Assembly: GCA_947581805.1 (NCBI GenBank)
Contig: CANPVM010000006.1
Location: forward strand, 19,803-83,802
Direction: 5' to 3'
Length of the DNA: 64,000 nucleotides
Origin: an uncultured Clostridia bacterium
Lineage (GTDB): Bacteria; Bacillota; Clostridia; TANB77; CAG-508
Shown one piece after another: positions 61,796 to 64,000 of the stretch. The notes under the pieces were generated by a model. That model did no database searches and was not told the origin of the DNA. It saw nothing but the letters and a program-made list of their open reading frames with translations. Each line of letters starts with the position of its first letter. Within the stretch, counting starts at the first letter, position 1. Position numbers and translations under genes: made by a program.

Positions 61796-64000
61796 TTATT
61801 CTACAATGGTCCATGCTCCATTTACTTGTCCTGTTGTTTTTACATCTGTTTTTAAATAAACTATTGGTCGAATTCCTTTAGTTACTGAGTAAGGATTCTT
61901 AGCACAATAATCATAATTATTAGCCATATAAGTAAGCGAATTGTGTGCAACACCAGTACCTCTACTATAAGCTATATTATACCACAATTGAGAACTGTAA
62001 GCGCTACCAATCATTTGATTTGCAAGCCAGAAGTCAGAAACCTTTCCACCATATACATTATTTCCAATGTCTGTCATTGCTAATACTTTGAATTCATTAC
62101 TTGATTCAGATATATAGTTGCTTAAATCGTAGGAATATTCATTTAATGAAGCTGTAAATGTGCTATCGCTATATGAAATGCCATTCGTAGAATTTTTAGT
62201 TGCATATTTTATTGAGTTCATAGATAGTGTTTTTGCTGTTGGAGGTGTATAATTTGCTATTTTATTAATATCTTCTGCTGTTAAACTTCTTGCTCCACTA
62301 CCGTATAAATTATTAGTCTCTGGATCTAGTGGACCTCCAGCATGATAAGTAGTAGCCATGCTAGCAACAGCACCTACTCCATGTCCATAAATTCGGCATA
62401 TATTATGCAATTCTTTTTCTCCCCATATGTATCCGATTGCTCCTTTTAATGTAAATTCACCAATTGCTGCCTCACTAATTAATACTACTTGTTTTGTTGT
62501 ATTATCTTTGCTAAGTACTCTCCATTTTATTTGGCTACTTGAAGTAAATGTTTTTGTTGCATTTCCGTTTCCAGGTGTAGTACCTGAACCTACTGGTGAT
62601 GTATAACTATAGCTATTTGTTGCATCATATGCTACATAGTCTCCAACTTCTACTTTATCTGCTAAAGGCTCTCCAAAGCTAAACTCATAGCTTTTAAAAT
62701 CATATCCCTTACCTACATCATATACCCAAAGCATTAAACAATAGTTTCCTGCAGTTGTTATATCTGTAATTTTATATTCTTTTGTTATAGTTTTACTTCC
62801 TTTTGTTGTTCCATTAAGTGTTGTAATCTCGTCCGTAATGTAAGAAACAAAGGTACGATAATTATCAATATCTTCTACACCATAGTCTATTCTTGCAATT
62901 CCTGATTCATTATCTTCTACTTCTAAATTGATTGTTATGATATTTGATGATTGTGAAACTTCAAACTTTGTTATCTTTGGAGCTGTTGTATCAAACCATT
63001 CTATAATATTTGTTGCTGCTGCTCCTACTTGGTTATCACTATCAAATGCTATTGCTGTTATTGTGCAGTTCTTATCTACTGTGAATGTTCCTCCACTTGT
63101 TATTGTTGTTCCCTTTGTCGTTGTTGGTGTTGTTCCATCTGTTGTATATTTTATTGTTTTATAGTTACTATTTGCTGCTGTTATTTTTATTGTTTTTGTT
63201 CCACTATTTGCATAACCTGGATTTGTACATTGTATAGTTAATCCTGATACACTTGCTGTTTTTCCTACTTGATAGTAATCACTAATATTTCCTGCTGTAT
63301 CTCTTGCCCATGCATAATAGGTTGTTCCTTGTTTTAAACTTGTTATTGTTGCTGATGTTTGGAATTTACTTAATGCTGGTTTTGTTGTATCTGTTGTTAC
63401 TGCATAACCAGATACTTGTGATGCACCTTCATTTTCTGCTGCTGTATCTGTTGCTGTGATTGTTACACTATTTGTTGTCTGTGTTGCTTTTGTTACTGTT
63501 GGTGCTTGTTTATCCATCTTGGTTACTGTATTGGTTGCTGCTGCTCCTACTTGATTATCACTATCAAATGCTATTGCTGTTATTGTATAGTTTTTATCTA
63601 CTGTGAATGTTCCTCCATTTGCTATTGTTGTTCCTTTCGTTGTTGTTGGAGTTGTTCCATCTATTGTGTATTTTATTGTTTTATAATTACTATTATTTGC
63701 TGTTATTGTTACTGTTTTTGTTGTGTTACTCCATTCATTTGCATTTGATACACTTATTGTTAATCCTGATACACTTGCTGTTTTTCCTACTTGATAGTAA
63801 TCACTAATATTTCCTGCTGCATCTTTTGCCCATGCATAATAAGTTGTTCCTTGTGTTAAACCTGTGATTGTTGCTGTTGTTTTGAATGCTGTTAATGCTG
63901 GTTTTGTTGTATTTGTTGTTACTGCATAACCATTTACTTGTGATGCACTTTCATTTGCTGCTGCTGTATCTGTTGCTGTTATTGTTACACTATTTGTTGT
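61796..64000 (-). CDS. Large repeat surface protein, 5' end beyond the window
   Basis: The frame is open to the right edge of the window; no start lies in view, although an internal ATG at 63517 could mislead. At least 734 residues. The visible part has tandem units of about 165-170 residues, each an Ig/FN3-like domain (GTTYYAWARDTAGNISDYYQ) plus a chitobiase-type domain (YKTIKYTTDGTTPTTTKG, then TITAIAFDSDNQVGAAATN). A different C-terminal domain (from about residue 440) follows, with VEVGDYVAYDA and QIKWRVLSKDNTTKQVVLISE. No LPxTG is seen. Probably a secreted or wall-bound adhesin. Confidence 0.85.
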   Translation of the reverse strand, partial: TTNSVTITATDTAAANESASQVNGYAVTTNTTKPALTAFKTTATITGLTQGTTYYAWAKDAAGNISDYYQVGKTASVSGLTISVSNANEWSNTTKTVTITANNSNYKTIKYTIDGTTPTTTKGTTIANGGTFTVDKNYTITAIAFDSDNQVGAAATNTVTKMDKQAPTVTKATQTTNSVTITATDTAAENEGASQVSGYAVTTDTTKPALSKFQTSATITSLKQGTTYYAWARDTAGNISDYYQVGKTASVSGLTIQCTNPGYANSGTKTIKITAANSNYKTIKYTTDGTTPTTTKGTTITSGGTFTVDKNCTITAIAFDSDNQVGAAATNIIEWFDTTAPKITKFEVSQSSNIITINLEVEDNESGIARIDYGVEDIDNYRTFVSYITDEITTLNGTTKGSKTITKEYKITDITTAGNYCLMLWVYDVGKGYDFKSYEFSFGEPLADKVEVGDYVAYDATNSYSYTSPVGSGTTPGNGNATKTFTSSSQIKWRVLSKDNTTKQVVLISEAAIGEFTLKGAIGYIWGEKELHNICRIYGHGVGAVASMATTYHAGGPLDPETNNLYGSGARSLTAEDINKIANYTPPTAKTLSMNSIKYATKNSTNGISYSDSTFTASLNEYSYDLSNYISESSNEFKVLAMTDIGNNVYGGKVSDFWLANQMIGSAYSSQLWYNIAYSRGTGVAHNSLTYMANNYDYCAKNPYSVTKGIRPIVYLKTDVKTTGQVNGAWTIVE

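Noticed and set aside
1..64000. CRISPR array, prophage or insertion sequence with transposase
   Set aside because: No regular direct repeats with spacers, no phage structural genes and no transposase frames were seen.

Overview
The window looks like chromosomal DNA of a low-GC (roughly 30 percent), Gram-positive-type Firmicute, most likely an uncultured gut-associated member of Clostridia. This rests on AT-rich codon use, strong AGGAGG-type ribosome sites, SepF/DivIVA/FtsEX division genes, MurT/GatD-type cell-wall genes, a sortase with an LPKTG substrate, DapL-type lysine synthesis, a transketolase split into two genes, and no outer-membrane genes. No plasmid, phage or CRISPR genes are seen. 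The taxonomic placement is inference.

Layout. 0.0-5.3 kb: plsC (cut by the window edge), cmk, a P-loop/Asp23-like fusion, two glycosyltransferases and one unknown gene. 5.5-8.1 kb: rpsO-pnp. 8.4-10.8 kb: a small unknown gene, dapL and dapF. 11.0-11.3 kb: tRNA-Val, tRNA-Asp and tRNA-Phe behind a consensus promoter, followed by a three-gene accessory cluster to 13.8 kb. 13.9-19.2 kb: ftsE-ftsX-two M23 hydrolases-ctpA, a division and cell-wall-remodelling operon. 19.5-22.5 kb: split transketolase, a third M23 protein, a GtrA-like protein and tRNA-Trp. 22.7-29.4 kb: a pilin-like protein, divIVA, sepF, an HlyD-like protein, miaA, a membrane protein and mutL. 29.6-34.7 kb: two Cys-rich mini membrane proteins, a YhiN-type flavoprotein, mtnN, ynbB and an ssb-like gene with two OB folds. 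35.0-44.6 kb: a NodB-type deacetylase, a kinase of foreign codon use, a PHP phosphoesterase, the sortase and its substrate, murI, a Cys-tailed secreted-type protein, paired half-length TauE/SafE proteins and a cysteine desulfurase. 44.8-46.8 kb: murT with a GatD-like partner. 47.5-52.4 kb: three tandem pilin-leader/leucine-rich-repeat proteins. 52.5-59.7 kb: mnmA, aspS, asnS, yvcK. 59.7-64 kb: a membrane protein and the C-terminal part of a giant repeat surface protein.

The strongest unusual signal is a recurring +1 frame break. Five genes (dapF, ftsE, a YhiN-type flavoprotein, yvcK and an unknown gene at 11.5 kb) each carry exactly one apparent extra C directly before a GGA glycine codon, so that the zero frame reads CGG followed by A and then soon hits a stop. 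Skipping the C, or reading CGGA as one four-base glycine codon, restores full-length proteins and in four cases places the glycine in a conserved motif (Walker A, the dinucleotide-binding loop, the DapF CGNGIRC region, the YvcK GGGTG loop). The sites lie on both DNA strands but always in the same sense relative to the gene. By eye, the CGG codon is otherwise almost absent: I found only four other in-frame CGG codons, in three small or foreign-looking genes. This suggests that CGG is a poorly read or unassigned codon used for programmed +1 frameshifting, or that a quadruplet-reading tRNA exists. It is an inference that needs genome-wide counting and protein evidence.

A second layer is a family of dispersed GGGGACGG-type palindromic repeats between genes, plus several hairpins placed where they could control expression (the pnp leader, and a terminator that covers the deacetylase ribosome site).
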